A DNA stretch of 64,000 nt, from the NCBI RefSeq assembly GCF_030269925.1, contig NC_085112.1, forward strand, positions 10,045,501 to 10,109,500, written 5' to 3'. This DNA is from Bombyx mori. Lineage: Eukaryota; Arthropoda; Insecta; Lepidoptera; Bombycidae. Both the position numbers and the translations under genes were made by a program. Of the stretch, positions 30,680 to 43,885 are shown in pieces. The first letter of the stretch is position 1. The number at the start of each line of letters is the position of its first letter. The notes below the pieces were generated by a model. The model saw nothing but the letters and a program-made list of their open reading frames with translations, ran no database searches and was not told the DNA's origin.

Positions 30680-32920
30680 TAAAAGTTGAAGACACGGTAA
30701 ACTAACCTTTAAATACCATTGGAAATGAAAACGAATTACTAAGGTTATGTCTGTAGATATGTATATATCTATATTATAACTAAGAGACAAGGTGGGATTA
30801 GTTTTGGAACTTTGATTAGAAGCGCTGTCTGTATATAGCATAGGAAGCGATCCAAAACAGATTCGTCCCACAGCCAATACAGTCGGTCAGCTCTCCCCCA
30901 GCGGATATTGCAACTGTTATCGTGATATGCAAATTCAATTGTCGCTCTCCAACGACTATTTCGCAAGGACGTAACTGATCGTACCTACCCAAATTCGTTG
31001 TTGGAATAATATCAATTTCGTAAGATTATTAAACATAGATAGCATGACGCTCAAACAATTCTTGAAATAAAAATACATTCTAAAAATATACAATTACATA
31101 ATCTATACGATATTACCTGTACTAACACATTACCGATCATATACCAATAATACAACATAACATATTACACTTTTTTCATTTCAGTAAGGATAAAATTTAA
31201 AAGAAATTGTGCGAAACTAAAACAGTTTTTATAAAGAGAATACAGATCGAGGGACTGCTGATCAATAGCCTATGCAGGAAGCACTTGGAAGGAGAAAAAA
31301 AAAATATATATATAATAGTATAAAATGTATATAATGATAGTTATGTGTTAGATTTTTTTAAGTTACTAACATAGATTATAAGTAATTATTACTAACAAAA
31401 TGTTACGGTTTTAAAAAAAAAAAACTGAAATAAAGTATTAATAATAATAATAAATAATAACGATGCTTATACGACGGAAACTTAAAAACTAAAATAATAT
31501 TATTCGAAATTCTACTTCAACCCATTCAGTAATATTAAGTAGACCTCTCGCAACTTTCGCAAAACTGTACCGACTCTGTCATAATCCGGATTTGTATGAA
31601 TAATGCATAAGCTGAAACTTCGACGGATTCGAAATTAATTCGCAACAATTGTTATTATACGACCCATAGAGACAGCCACAACACAGACTGTGGGTGTGAA
31701 CGTCAAACTTGTTACATATAAATCAGAGAATCCAAACATATGTATCATCTTACAGTATAATAATAACAATAATAGAAATAAAACCTTTTATTCGGATAAC
31801 AGATATACAATTAAGTTTCTTATAGGTACTACTGCACTTATACTGATAGATTATGTACATATATGTATTTTAGAAAATTAAAATTGTTCACGCATTTGGT
31901 ACTTCTTTACTCTCTGTAAGTCCGTTTGCCAGTTGGAAAAGGCCTCCTCTAACCTACTCCATTCATCTTCCATTCATTCTCCAGTCAATTAAAGTTAGGT
32001 ATACTGTAAGATGACGTAACTTTAATTGACTCCTATCTTTTTTATCACTAAGAGAACCAAGTTATCTTTTCGTAACTTGAAATATACTATCGTCGTTCGA
32101 TAAAAACAAATTCCACAGTACGAATTTTCAGCGGATCATTTTTATCAACGTCGTAAAGTTATAAAATAATTTAAGACACAGTGACTGTCTTCTGGATCGG
32201 TGCCAAATGGGATGCAATGTTATCCCCGCCTCTCGACCGAAAAACTTTAAAGAAGCATACCCTTGTCTAAGTCGAGTGTTATTACAGAACGTATAAGGCG
32301 ACACGTTTAACATTAAATTGGATTTTCGTAAGACGTTTCGAGTGGTGATTATTATAGCGTCTGCGTGTACGGAAAAAGCTCACAAATTTTTACGACCGCC
32401 ATTTTACGAACATAGAAACGCTATCGATAATCACGTAGACCCGTTAGCTCTATTACTATACGTGCCTCAGTTGGCAGATATTGCAGTGTATTAAATTAGA
32501 GATATGTTGGTGATTGCATGATATTGGCACGACTATCGTACGTAGCTGCGAACAGATGTGTGTCAGCGATGCGGAATCATGCATCATTCAGTCGAAACCT
32601 GCAACCGATTGCTTCAGAATTCGAGAAATAGTCGGTGTGATAAATTGCCGTTCTCAAGAAAACTTGTAGTATCATCGCGACTTAGCGTGCCTGTGTTATA
32701 TTGCGGGCTTTTATCAGATTTTTCTGTCGGTGAGCGAATGTGCTCATGTAAAATGCATGCTGTACTAGTAGATTGGCAATGGTAATCGCCGGAAAAATAT
32801 CAATTCTCTATAAGTAACAAGCACAATAATAAGTAAATAATAACCTAAATGGCTACATAAACTGTTGTTTTTGTTTCTCTTGAAACAAATTTAAACAATT
32901 GATGTATTATTTTTTTATTA
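30680..32920. other. No recognised gene
   Basis: AT-rich. Contains an ATA/AAT-rich patch (31437-31460) and the hairpin at 31983-32031. The frame at 32558-32785 (75 codons, Cys-rich) has no recognised domain. Confidence 0.45.
31983..32031. repeat. 15-bp perfect inverted repeat
   Basis: AGTCAATTAAAGTTA (31983-31997) pairs with 32017-32031, loop 19 bases. Confidence 0.8.
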
Positions 32921-32924
32921 GATA

Positions 32925-33191
32925 CTAGCTGACCCAGCAGACTTCGTAGTGCCTCAATCTATAAATAAAATACCTAAAATGTTGTATAAAATAAACTTAA
33001 ATCAAAAAAAAGGAAAAACAAAATTCTTATTTTTATTTAATTCCGAGTATTTTCGTATTTATTCACCTTTCAAGCCTTCTCTGGACTTCCACAAATAATT
33101 CAAGACTAAAATTAGCCAAGTCGATCCAGCCGTTCTCGAGTTTTAGCGAGACTAACGAACAGTAATTCAATTTTATATATAAGTATATAGA
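32925..33191 (-). mobile_element. Helitron-like repeat, CTAGCTGACCC family
   Basis: On the minus strand it begins TCTATATA and ends GCTGGGTCAGCTAG. It carries a deletion in the middle relative to 51829-52120. Confidence 0.65.
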
Positions 33192-33554
33192 TTTCCTAGA
33201 AAATACGACAAATCCTATGTATTCACTAACAATTTGTTTTGACTTATATCGTCTGTACAAGAAACAAAATACACTACAGATAATGGACCTCAATATAAGT
33301 GACATTGGTTGATGGTTTCGAAATTGAACTGATTGGGATTCTTGGCATGTGTGAAATTGGCGTTTTCATTGGACGAGCGCAGACGGGGACGGATGTACTC
33401 ATGCAATATGTAACAGCGTGCTGAATATGAGACCTATTTGTCTGTCTTCCTTCTTATGAATGCTCTGTTTATTATTTATGAGAAATGGGGTAATGGAGGA
33501 AATGGTATTCAGATGAAAGAATGTAACAGGCATTTGTACTTGAAACTTGTTGAA

Positions 33555-33683
33555 ATTTTTTTTATTGCTTAGATGGGTGGACGAGCTCACAGCCCACTTG
33601 GTGTTAAGTGGTTACTAGAACCCATAGACATCGACTACGTAAATGCGCCACCCAACTTGAGATATAAGTTCTAAGGTCTCAAG
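33555..33683 (-). mobile_element. Bm1 SINE 3' portion
   Basis: T-rich start, AGATGGGTGGACGAGCTCAC, through TAAGTTCTAAGGTCTCAAG, then an abrupt end. Only the last about 125 bp of Bm1 remain. Confidence 0.88.
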
Positions 33684-34033
33684 GGAATATTTAGATTATC
33701 GTCAAATTCTTTTTTTTAATTCTCTAGAATATTCTGCTCATTTATATCAATGACGGTGACAGCTCAGACATTCCTTCGAGTTTATTTGTGAAAAAAAATT
33801 ACGTCTGATGTTTGTTAGCCGCTTATTCCCATTTAATTAATGTTCGACTTTTTTACGATTTGCCAAATAAAAACATCGCTTGGATGCCTTTTACTGAAGA
33901 TTTACAAAACGAAGATGAGTACCCAGTTTTGCCTTTTTCCGGCTTATGACAACCATATTTTCTCTTTGATCACTCAAAGAATTCACGGAATGAAATATTT
34001 GTTTGTGTGCGTTATTTATATTTTTACTTAGCA

Positions 34034-34280
34034 TTTTTTTATTTATTACTTAGATAGGTGGACCAGCTCACAGCCCACCAGGTGTTAAGTGGTTACTGGA
34101 GCCTGTCTATGACATTTACGACGTAAATGCGCCACCACCTTGAGATAGTTCTAAGGTTTCAAGTATAGTTACAACGGCTGCCCCACCATTCAAACCGAAG
34201 CGCATTACTGCTTCACGGCAGAAATAGGCAGGGCGGTGGTACCTACCCGCGCGGACTCACAAGAGGTCCTACCACCAGTA
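34034..34280 (-). mobile_element. Bm1 SINE, 5'-truncated
   Basis: Full body on the minus strand, with small deletions near GCCACCACCTTGAGATAG. Confidence 0.9.
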
Positions 34281-34986
34281 AGAATTAAGCATTGAAGTAA
34301 TTTGTTATCAGTATGTCATAATAATACGTAGATATATCTACATATTTTAACAATTTTTATTAAGAACATCCTCAGAAACCTACAAAATAATTACCCGTTC
34401 TTGATAAACTTACCTCAGAAGTATGAGTTGAGAATGATCATTGTCTAATGGAGAAGATATCATTTCTAAAATCTCGTTTAAAATAAAAGATTCAACAAAG
34501 ACTTCAACTTAATGTAGAAAATTAAAACATTTCAAGGTTTCCGAAATATAATGACTCTTTTACGTCGAGCCAAGAAAGAAAGTTTTTAGAAATTAAATCG
34601 AATCACCCTTTGTCATCGGGCTTGCGAACCCTCCGGTGCCAGCCCGCGACTAACACTAAATCCATATTTAACCTTTCCGATTCAGTCATAAATAAAATTA
34701 ATATGATTTGTATATCGGTTTGTTGTTTGAAAATTTTGGAGTAGGTAAAAAGAAATATAAGGAGAACCCGTCGTCACTTCTTCGCTCAGTAAATAAACCA
34801 GTACAATTTGCTGGCCACCTACTCTTGTACGGTTACCAAATCCCATTGTATAGTGTACACTGTCATCCGCCTAGAGATAATAATACGATTTTAAGACTCA
34901 ACTTCGTTGTATAAAAACTGCCACTTCCTTTCAAACCGAACGCAATAGTACTGCACGGCAAAAATAGTCATGTATTAATGTTTTCC

Positions 34987-35242
34987 AAAACATTTTTTTT
35001 TATTGTTTAGATGGGTGGACGAGCTCACAGCCCACCTCGTGTGAAGTGGTTACTGAAGCCCATAGACATCTATAACTTAAATGCGTCACCCACCTTGAGA
35101 TATAAGTTCTAAGGTCTCAAGTATAGTTACAACGGCTACCCCACCCTTCAAACCGAAATGCATTACTGCTTCATAGCAGAAATAGGCGGGGTGGTGCGTA
35201 CACGTGCGGACTCACAAGAGGTCCTACCACCAATAAAAACAT
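34987..35242 (-). mobile_element. Bm1 SINE, 5'-truncated, with 7-bp duplication
   Basis: Bm1 body at 34994-35235. AAAACAT at 34987-34993 and 35236-35242 is a plausible target duplication. Confidence 0.88.
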
Positions 35243-35970
35243 AGGGGAATAAAAAATATAATCTTAAATACACATATTACATCGAGCCGATTTCATTTCA
35301 CGAATTAGTTACACGGAACAAGCTAATCTCATATCACAATCAAATGAATCTCGAAATTGGAATCTTCAGACCCTATACAATCACATTAACATCTTCGATA
35401 CGCTTTGGCAGAATTAACGATCCTATCGTAGTCCTCGACCGCAACGCCTTTGTTTGTTACAAAACAATAGGAACAGTTACCTCAGACGGTACAACTTCTG
35501 ATAATAAACACGTATAGATCAGATAATGGTATCAAGAATATCAAATCCAATTTTATGTGGAAACAAGTGAAGCGTTTTTCGAATATGAAGAACAGAGAAA
35601 ATGCTTTTAGAAAAATGTCGGATGGATATTATGGTAAGATGAGATTCTTGTTATTGTAACGAGCAATATGAGACTTTAATCCAAAAAGGCGTACATATTA
35701 TGTCAATTCAGTTTTTCATTTTCCGTTCACCATTATCGCCGATGATATAACTTATTGACATGGAAACGTGAGGTCGCTACCTACCTTAAGACGTGAGGTC
35801 GAAACCTCATTTGAATTGTATTACGGTTGTTCCACTCTTCAAACCATACAGCTTGATGGGTTTGCATTTAGAATTTGATAGGACGATGGTTATAATGGTG
35901 TGCAAAACAACAATATAATCAGAACTATAGGGTCATAGTCCTCATTTTAACGGCATGATAGAAAATGCCA
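35243..35970. other. No recognised gene; faint Bm1-like relic near 35765-35870
   Basis: A CTTCAAACCATACAG block with surrounding ACCT/GAGGTC words suggests a heavily decayed SINE. The rest is unassigned. Confidence 0.35.
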
Positions 35971-35977
35971 TACGCTT

Positions 35978-36199
35978 TACTGGTGGTAGGACCTCTTGTG
36001 AGTCCGCACGGGTAGGTACCACCACCCTGCCTATTTCTGCCGTGAAGCAGTAATGCATTTCGGTTGGAAGGGTGGGGTAGCCTTGAAACTATAGGCATAC
36101 TGAGACCTTAGAGTTTATATCTCAAGGTGGGTGGCGCATTTACGTTGTAACACCAGGTGGGCTGTGATTTCGTCCAACCACCAAAACAATAAAAAAAAA
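35978..36199 (+). mobile_element. Bm1 SINE, 5'-truncated, internally deleted
   Basis: Body from ACTGGTGGTAGGACC, with the segment after CGTTGTA deleted up to ACACCAGGTGGG, then an A tail. Confidence 0.88.
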
Positions 36200-39100
36200 C
36201 GCTCCGCAAAACACCATCTCATCTTCACCGTAGGCAGAGACTTGGCTGTGTCCCTGGTATTGCTGACATGCATAAGCGACAATATCTATCCACCGTCGGT
36301 TTGGTCAAATTCTCCTCTGTTTACCAAGGCCTTTGTATATACAGGATATAATATCGCCATCTGAGAGCAGTTGTTTCCAAATAAATCTATTTTTACATTC
36401 ACTTTTGAAGCTTCGCAATCATCAATGGAATCATTTTGCAGCCTTCCATTAGCGATAATGCGTTCACGCAAGTATAATTTTAATATTCCACAAATCGTAC
36501 TGGGCTCAGGTGCTAAACGGAATTGTCCCCCGTTACTTTTCCCTTTGCATGCCCGTTTTATGGCAACTGATGGGAAATTGTCTGGAACGTGGGACGAAGA
36601 GAAAGGGAATTTTAATATTCATGTCTCGAGTGAACCTTATGACCCGAAATCTTTTCTCGGCGACATTATTACCTATATGGATTGCGTTTGTTTGTATGAA
36701 TCTGCGTGTAGCGGGTTTTATGGGCAGAATTGGTCGCCCTATTTGTGCTAAGCAAATACGACAACCTGACACAAGTAGCCTTATACGAGTTTTATACCTA
36801 CTTTCAAAAACATATTATGTTATTTTGATAAATTATTAGAAAAAGTTTATTTTTATATTATCTCACGATATCTTAAGCCCGAACCAAAGATTTTATTTTA
36901 TTTTTATGTAGCCTAATACGTATGATCTAATCACTGTTTAATTTTTGAAGTGGCCATTCGTAGTATTTTCATTGAAACATATTATGTGTAAAACACACAT
37001 TTCAATTAAATTACATATATTACAAATATCTTCGGCCCTCATTACTTCATGAAAAAAATGTTATCGACTATAATAATAATAAGATATCACACGAGTATCT
37101 CAAGGCATCATAGTGACACTTCTATCACTGAAGCCATTGTATTAGCTCATACATAACTCCTTAACGCAAGATATAACTCAGATGTAGCAGAAAGTGTTGT
37201 ATATTTGAAATAGAAAAACGAGACGTTAGGTTCATTAGCGTCCGTAATAATCTGACCTATTTAAACACTACTGAATAATCAATCTAAATGAGGCATCAAA
37301 ATAGTATTAGTGCTGTTAAAGCTTGATATATGATATTCCGGAAGTATTCCGAGAAAAAATATACACAAATAAAATGCAGCATATGAAATGGAATATGATA
37401 CTAAAATAGAGGCATTTATTTCTCATGGGACCAATATAATATCGTTGTAATATCCTAAATCGGGTTTCCCAAGTGTTTCGAACTGAGGCAAGTCGTGCCA
37501 TAAACTAAGATTAGGAGTGGTACTGTAAGGCGAAGCAATCGTGCGTTTCGTTTTGAAGAGTATGGGAGACGTCGTGCCAATATTTAATAAGTACTTTTAT
37601 AAGTATTTTTAGAATGATTGAAACTTACATTAAATCTATACAGATCTATCTATACTATACAGATAAATTTGCATTCATTGAAAACCAGATTAAAATAATA
37701 TGTAATGACAAAAACAAAATCTTTTAGAAATGTAAACCACGGCGGTGCGGTGTTTCTATATTTTTGAACGTTCCTGGGGGGCAAGTAGGTATCGCCAAAA
37801 GGTGAATAAAAAGAGGGGTTAGGTCGAGATAAAGTATTTTAAAAAGAGTAGTAGACGTACCTGCCAACCCGTCGCTGGCTTCTTGCAAGCTGTAGAATCT
37901 AAGGAACGTGACTTATTGACGACGCGTAATGGCGGCGGTCGGCCTGACAACTTGACAGCACTCCTCTAAATTATTTGTGTTCACAAAACGCGTCTAACAC
38001 TCTCACAACGACGAGGATGATTGTCCGTAAGAGTTCGTAAAAGAAAAGTAACAAAAGTCAAAAAAAATATTGAGATGAAAAATAAGCGACGGGTGCATGT
38101 ACAATGCGCGCGGTGTGGTCACCGATAGTCTTCTTTTTTCTTTCTTTTTCCTTTTTTTTTATAACTGGCCATGCAATAGGTTTTATGTCTACTCTCACCA
38201 AGAAAAGAAACAATATGCATCAAATGCTATCATAATATTTTGAACACTCATCAAATAACTAATTATAGTCTATCAAATAGAATCCACGGTGCTGTACGCT
38301 CTTACTAAATTTAATTAACATTCTCTAAACATCGAAGCGACGTATGAATTTCGTCAGGACTGATTACTAATCCAAGATGTTACGCTTGAATTGAAATATA
38401 TTTATCTCACCAACTAACGTATCAAATTAGTAATATGTTATCTATTTTGTAAATGAATTAAAAAAGGTTTAACTGTCACGACTCAAACTGCATCACATGA
38501 TTCTGGTGGTAGATGCATTAGTAAAGCGTTCTATCTTTAAGCTTCTTTGAGGACGCTTGAATAGCTCTGTTAGCATAACTTCCCCATCTTGCTGAGTCTT
38601 TGAGTTTACCCACCCGTCCTTGCGAACCTGGAAAAGTCTTCAGGTCATTAACCATAGTTCCATCGCTAAAATACCTGTAATGAATTGTTTACGCTGAAAA
38701 AAAACTTAATTCATTTTAATACCATTATGATATGGTGCCAAATTATCGAGGGATATGGATATATTATTGAGGAGGCCATAATTCTCGATACAAAACATTC
38801 ATGTCGTGTCGTTATGTGAAGATATCAAAATACAACAAATACTTCGTTCAAACGAAAGAAGCGTGCGCATCTAAAAACCTCATCTTTCATCAAATGGAAA
38901 TTAAAATTATCTCAATCTTTTTTTTTACATATTGATAGACATATTTGACACATGAAACTGACATTTTTTGACATTTTTCTATTACGACGATTTATTTATT
39001 TATTTGAGCCCTTTTTGGTATATCGCGGGTTATATAAACTCGTTCGTAGGCTTAACTCGTTCTTGCGATAACTTATGCCGGCAGAAGTGAGATCGTTTTA

Positions 39101-39300
39101 AGCCGTGTTAACATGACCAGAGTAGGCCCGGACACCGTGCGATTTATGGTCACTCGGCGTGACCACGGTCTATTGTCAAGAGCTAGTCCAATAGCAATAG
39201 TAAAACAAGATGGTGTGTTATAATTTATTTAGATATATTCCGGCTTCTACGCAATAAAGGTATCCGAGAGCACCAAGAGTGTTAATAGTGTGGTTTTGGA
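36200..39300. other. No recognised gene
   Basis: Frames of 126 and 109 codons overlap in different frames at 36371-36839 and have no recognisable domain. 37520-37600 is a faint Bm1-like relic. 37840-38130 is GC-richer. 38510-38675 is an old copy of the repeat seen at 50410-50600. Confidence 0.4.
38510..38675 (+). mobile_element. Old Jockey-type 3' repeat relic
   Basis: Shares GGTGGTAGATGCATT-like and CTGGAAAAGTCTTC-like blocks with 50410-50600. Diverged. Confidence 0.4.
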
Positions 39301-39301
39301 A

Positions 39302-39740
39302 GTCGTCGTGGCCTAAAGGATAAGACATCCGGTGCATTCGTGTTGAGCGATGCACCGGTGTTCGAATCTCAGGCGGGTACCAATTTTTCTAATGAAATAC
39401 GTACTGAACAAATGTTTACGATTGACTTCCACGGTGAAGGAATAACATCATGTAATAAAAAACAAACCCACAAAATTATAATTTGCGTAATTACTGGTGG
39501 TAGGACCTCTTGTGAGTCCGCGCAGTTGGGTATCGCCACCCTGCCTATTTCTGCCGTGAAGCAGTAATGCGTTTCGGTTTGAAGGGTGGGGCAGCCGTTG
39601 TAACTACATACACTGAGACCTTAGAACTTATATCTCAATGTGGGTGGCGCATTTACGTTGTAGATGTCTATGGGCTCCAGTAACCACTAAACACCAGGTG
39701 GGCTGTGAGCGCGTCCACCCACCTAAGCAATAAAAAAAAA
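39302..39740 (+). mobile_element. Full-length Bm1 SINE
   Basis: Head (GTCGTCGTGGCCTAAAGG, B box GGTGTTCGAATC), spacer, body and A tail, about 438 bp. Confidence 0.93.
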
Positions 39741-40484
39741 CAACAACTATAAACTTTTTTCCAGCTAGCATTTTATTTTTTGTTATAGGTACCGATATTA
39801 TTGACATACTTATTCGTAGGTCTGGAGTTAGTGATCACGAGGTTGTATGCACAAAAATAAATACACACTATACGTAATTTCAACTTAGCAATGTTGTGTA
39901 AATAAGTTTATTACATACCAAATTTTCGACAACAATAAGTTCAGTTCTCTCTCAAATTTACTAACTAAACTGCCTTTGAACCGAACAATTATGTGTAAAC
40001 CTTAGGTTAAACACTAATATGTGTAAACTGGACGCCCAGACCAACAATGGCGTCGAAGGATATTGTTATGATGTGTGTATTCAATTTCACGGCATCAAAT
40101 TATTATTGACAGCTGTCTAGCTCGTATATAAACTGATTGTTTGATAGGCAGATAGTTATAGATGAGCGATGTGGTCCTTAATTATGTTTATAGATTGTTA
40201 TACCGATGATTCCAAACACACTGTTTTCAAAATGTAATTTAAAAAACTTTTTTCTTTGATTTTTCTCGAACATAAAAGGAAATGCGGTGGCATCGGGTCA
40301 TTATGCCACGCTATACGGCTTGAATTCCATGTCAAAGTTCAGTATCTTATAATTCGAAAGTTTGACCTTCGGAGTCGAGGTTTTCATAGTTCTTGTCCGA
40401 TTTATAATATAATCCATAACGGTAGTTGGTAATAATGCAAGCTTACTAATAATATTTCGACAATTTTATTTACAATACTGAATC
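39741..40484. other. No recognised gene
   Basis: AT-rich sequence between a Bm1 and an RTE fragment. Confidence 0.45.
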
Positions 40485-41001
40485 CAGCAAACCTAAGATA
40501 GGACGGCGTATCGAAATGGCAAAGGGAGCCATGGGTTATGGCTCGGTAAAATCTGGAAAGACCGTAACATTACCCAGAAAACAAAGATAAAACTGGTGCT
40601 CACTCTGATCTTTTCCATTTTTCTAAACGGAGCGGAGATCTGGACCCTGAAAGCGGCTGATCCCAAACGCGTGGATGCTTTTGAGATGTGGTGCTGGAGA
40701 AAAATGCTCCGGATACCTTAAACAGCGAAGAGAACCAATGTGTCTATCTTAGACCAACTGCAGATCAAGACAAGACTGTCCATATTCTGCCTTCGCCGCG
40801 CACTCGAGTATTTCGGTCATAATGCTCGGAAAACACCCGATGGCCTAGAGAGACTATTCGTAACAGGGAAAATGGAGGGAAAGAGACCGCACCGGCGTAG
40901 TCCGACAAGGTGGTTTGATCAAATCTGCACCACACTAGAGATCCCATTCCATAAAGCCCTTCATACGGTTAATGGTCGGAGGCGCTGGAGGAACATTACA
41001 A
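40485..41001 (+). pseudogene. RTE ORF2 C-terminal half, frameshifted
   Basis: Blocks are readable across at least one frameshift and one stop: IGRRIEMAKGAMG, GKIWKDRNITQ-like, FEMWCWRKMLRIP, then a long open part with ILDQLQIKTRLS, ALEYFGHNARKTPDGLE, GKMEGKRPHRRSPTRWFDQI and RRRWRNIT. It is the same family as 18364-19198, and together they cover more of the C-terminus. The catalytic motif region is not in this piece. Confidence 0.85.
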
Positions 41002-41268
41002 GAAAAATTATAATTTGCGTAATGACCGGTGGTATGACCTCTTGTGAGTCCGCACGGGTGGGTACCACCACCCTGCCTATTTCTGCCGTGAAGCAGTAAT
41101 GCGTTTCGGTTTGAAGGGTGGGGCAACCGTTGTAACTGTACTCGAGACCTTAGAACTTATATCTCAAGGTGGGTGGCGCATTTACGTTGTGGATGTCTAT
41201 GGGCTCCAGTAACCACTAAACACCAGGTGGGCTGGGAGCTCGTCCACCTATCTAAGCAATAAAAAAAA
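41002..41268 (+). mobile_element. 5'-truncated Bm1 fused to the RTE fragment
   Basis: Bm1 body begins at AAAATTATAATTTGCGTAAT with no gap after the RTE coding remnant and runs to a normal A tail. Confidence 0.9.
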
Positions 41269-41269
41269 T

Positions 41270-42300
41270 CCTGTCGAAATATGATGGTCACGACCCTCAG
41301 CAGTGGGGAAAAAACCTGAGGAGAATATGTTATTTTTTTTTTATTCCACAATGCTATTTTCCTTTATCACAGAAGTCATTCACAAACGATTTTATAGACG
41401 AAATTATTTAGAAAAATCAGTTACATCAAGATTTAACTTAATTTAGAACAATTTTTGCCTTTGATCATTATTAATGTGTTAACATCACAGAATCTCGCCG
41501 GAAGCTACTGACGATATTTTCACAAGCTGCAGCACCACTTCTACGAGTTCTATAACTTTTGATATTTTTATTTACATCAATAGCAGAGACCTGAAGAGAG
41601 CATAAAATCTACCGCGTCGAATTATTTTCAAATCCCTCTTGCAGACCAACAATACTGTTCTGTGGTAGGATTGAAAATTCCAGAGCAAGATGGTATACGT
41701 TTAAAATGATCTCTAGAAGCACATTATAGGTTAAATTTTCATTCCAGATAGTACGAAACAACTATATTCTCTTTGCGATGTCATTAAGGAGATGACAGGA
41801 TTAATTCGAATAATTACTGTGAATATGTAAAGCTGTCATAATATTGCATTTAATACAAACGTAAATTCTTTAAGCCAAAAGAATGTATTTCTTACGTTTC
41901 GTGTTCAACAGGACTAGCAATTTAGTATGCATTTGTTCAGTCGCATAAAAGCCACTATGCCGGTTGCACAAAAAGTAGAAATAGAGGTAGGTTCACATAA
42001 TTGCAGCCACCATCAGCGGCGGGCGAATGAATGCCGCCGTGACGAGCCGTGATGGCTGGAGTGCGCCAGTGTGTACCGCGCTTTTGATGAAACCATGATT
42101 ACACCATACATACGCATATGTGGCCATCGACATAGAGATTCTGGAATTGCAATATCACTTGCAGTTGAAAACGAGAGCTCCTTCAATTCTTTTGGAACAA
42201 CTGTCGGATGATAACGTCACTTTTTATTAGTTAGTTGATCGATCCAATTTTGATATTTATTATTCCAAAGGATTGTCCGGCTATTCGTTAATACATCTGT
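41270..42300. other. No recognised gene
   Basis: AT-rich, with a short GC-rich patch at 42000-42080. Confidence 0.45.
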
Positions 42301-42304
42301 TTAC

Positions 42305-42420
42305 TGACTTGATGGTGCAGTAGTTAGCAGCCCTAACTGTTGCACCGAGGGTCATGGGTTTGATTTTCACATCAGGCAAACACAGGGAATCCTAAATAGG
42401 GGCCGGATGACCGTGCGCGA
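42305..42420 (+). mobile_element. Third tRNA-derived SINE head
   Basis: A-box-like TGGTGCAGTAGTTAGC and B-box-like GGGTTTGATTTTC, 40-50 bases apart as in tRNA-derived promoters. Diverged, and differs from Bm1 and from the 12247 SINE. Its 3' limit is unclear and may reach about 42600. Confidence 0.5.
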
Positions 42421-42877
42421 TTTTTTCCCAGTTATAATTATTATTACATGGATATACCACGCAGTAGTAACGGTACTGTTTCCAAAACATCCACCCGTAG
42501 TAGCAGTAATTTTTCCCTATATAACTTTCTTCGCAATATCACCAGCATCATACGATCATTTAACCTCAACCACGAAAAATCATCACATGCTTCAGAAGGG
42601 GTCTTACAGAGTTTATTTTACGTAGTGTATAGGACCATTAAAATTTCATATTTCTTAAAATTACTCATTGTATTTTTACTTTTCTAATTTCAAGATGTTG
42701 TCCACTATTGTTGATTGCACCTATAATTAAGGTGACATCTGTCATGTACTTATTATCGATTTGTCAATGTTTTGTATTGAGGATCACTTTGTTAGTGCAA
42801 TGAAATAAATAAATAAATTAACACTTCAACTGTTTTGTGATTAATCTTCAACCAAAAGAAATGTAACCAAGAATAAA

Positions 42878-43885
42878 TGGGTCGTTTTCAATTTTGCGGC
42901 CAAAAGGCTAACGATTTCATGAATTTAAACTTTTTCTAATTTTTAATTTTTTTGTATATAAGCATGTTCATAATAAAAACAGCTTCATCACAGTCAAGTC
43001 AATCACTTATTTATTGATAATATTATATTATAATATTTGTTTATATTTTTCTTTTTACGCATTTGATAACGCCAACACGGATGACAATTTAAATAGGAAC
43101 TTTTTTATAAAGCTTAGAAATCGTACTTCCTTAGTTTTTAATAATGTTCTAATATCCAGTTATTTTTCCTTTATTATTTTATTATATACAATAATAAATT
43201 AAATAAAATTGCCGAATTTCAACACGCGCTACTGGAAAAATAACAAACAAGTTAGAATTTGAATTTTAAGCCAGTGATACGAATAATATTTGGGGGTAGT
43301 TTTTAATGTATAACTCCTAATTTAACAGTTTTTACGAATATACAGTTATAGGACAGCGCGCCTGTTGTCATGGCAACAAATTTACTGTACTTATAATTAT
43401 GACAACGTTAAGATTATGAGAATTAAATCAAACTAGTGGTCCCGCATAAGTCGAAATTCGACTATAATTAATTGGAATTGTAAGTTTGTACACTATTATG
43501 ATTGTATTTTATACTTCTATAATCACAAATTTCGCCAAGACTACACTATGAAAAATATTAACAAAGACAAACAATATTTAAATTCAATTTGACAACAGAC
43601 GTCAAGAACAAAAGTTTGACAATAAATAGTATGTATGCGTGTGTGCGTCAAATACATGGTATTTAGTGTGTGTAATGTTTTTTTTATTTATTTAATGTAT
43701 CTTTTGTACATTATTTAAAAAAAATATTAGCACTGTGCACTTCTTCTCTATATTCTCTATAAGTGTGGAAAATTTCATACTCCTCCGTCCGCGCAATTTT
43801 TGTAAAAAGGGATACAAAGTTTTTGCTTCACGTATTAATATAAATCAAATAACTCGCTTTTGGCCCCAAATTTGAAAACGACCCA
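42878..43885. mobile_element. TIR DNA transposon with nested Helitron-like repeat
   Basis: TGGGTCGTTTTCAATTTTG (from 42878) and the reverse complement of 43857-43885 (TGGGTCGTTTTCAAATTTGG) form about 29-bp inverted ends. Without the nested repeat at 43433-43846 the element is about 0.6 kb. No transposase and no certain target duplication. Confidence 0.65.
43433..43846 (-). mobile_element. Helitron-like repeat, GCGGGACCACTAG family
   Basis: The minus-strand 3' end is GCGGGACCACTAG followed by T. The 5' region contains ACGTGAAGCAAAAAC. Nearly full-length match to 55244-55656. Confidence 0.7.

Noticed and set aside
36371..36839. Overlapping 126- and 109-codon frames as genes
   Set aside because: No domain, no signal sequence, competing frames of similar length, and no exon context.
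41002..41268. Frames running through Bm1 copies
   Set aside because: The same short frames recur in many Bm1 copies because of shared SINE sequence, not coding selection.
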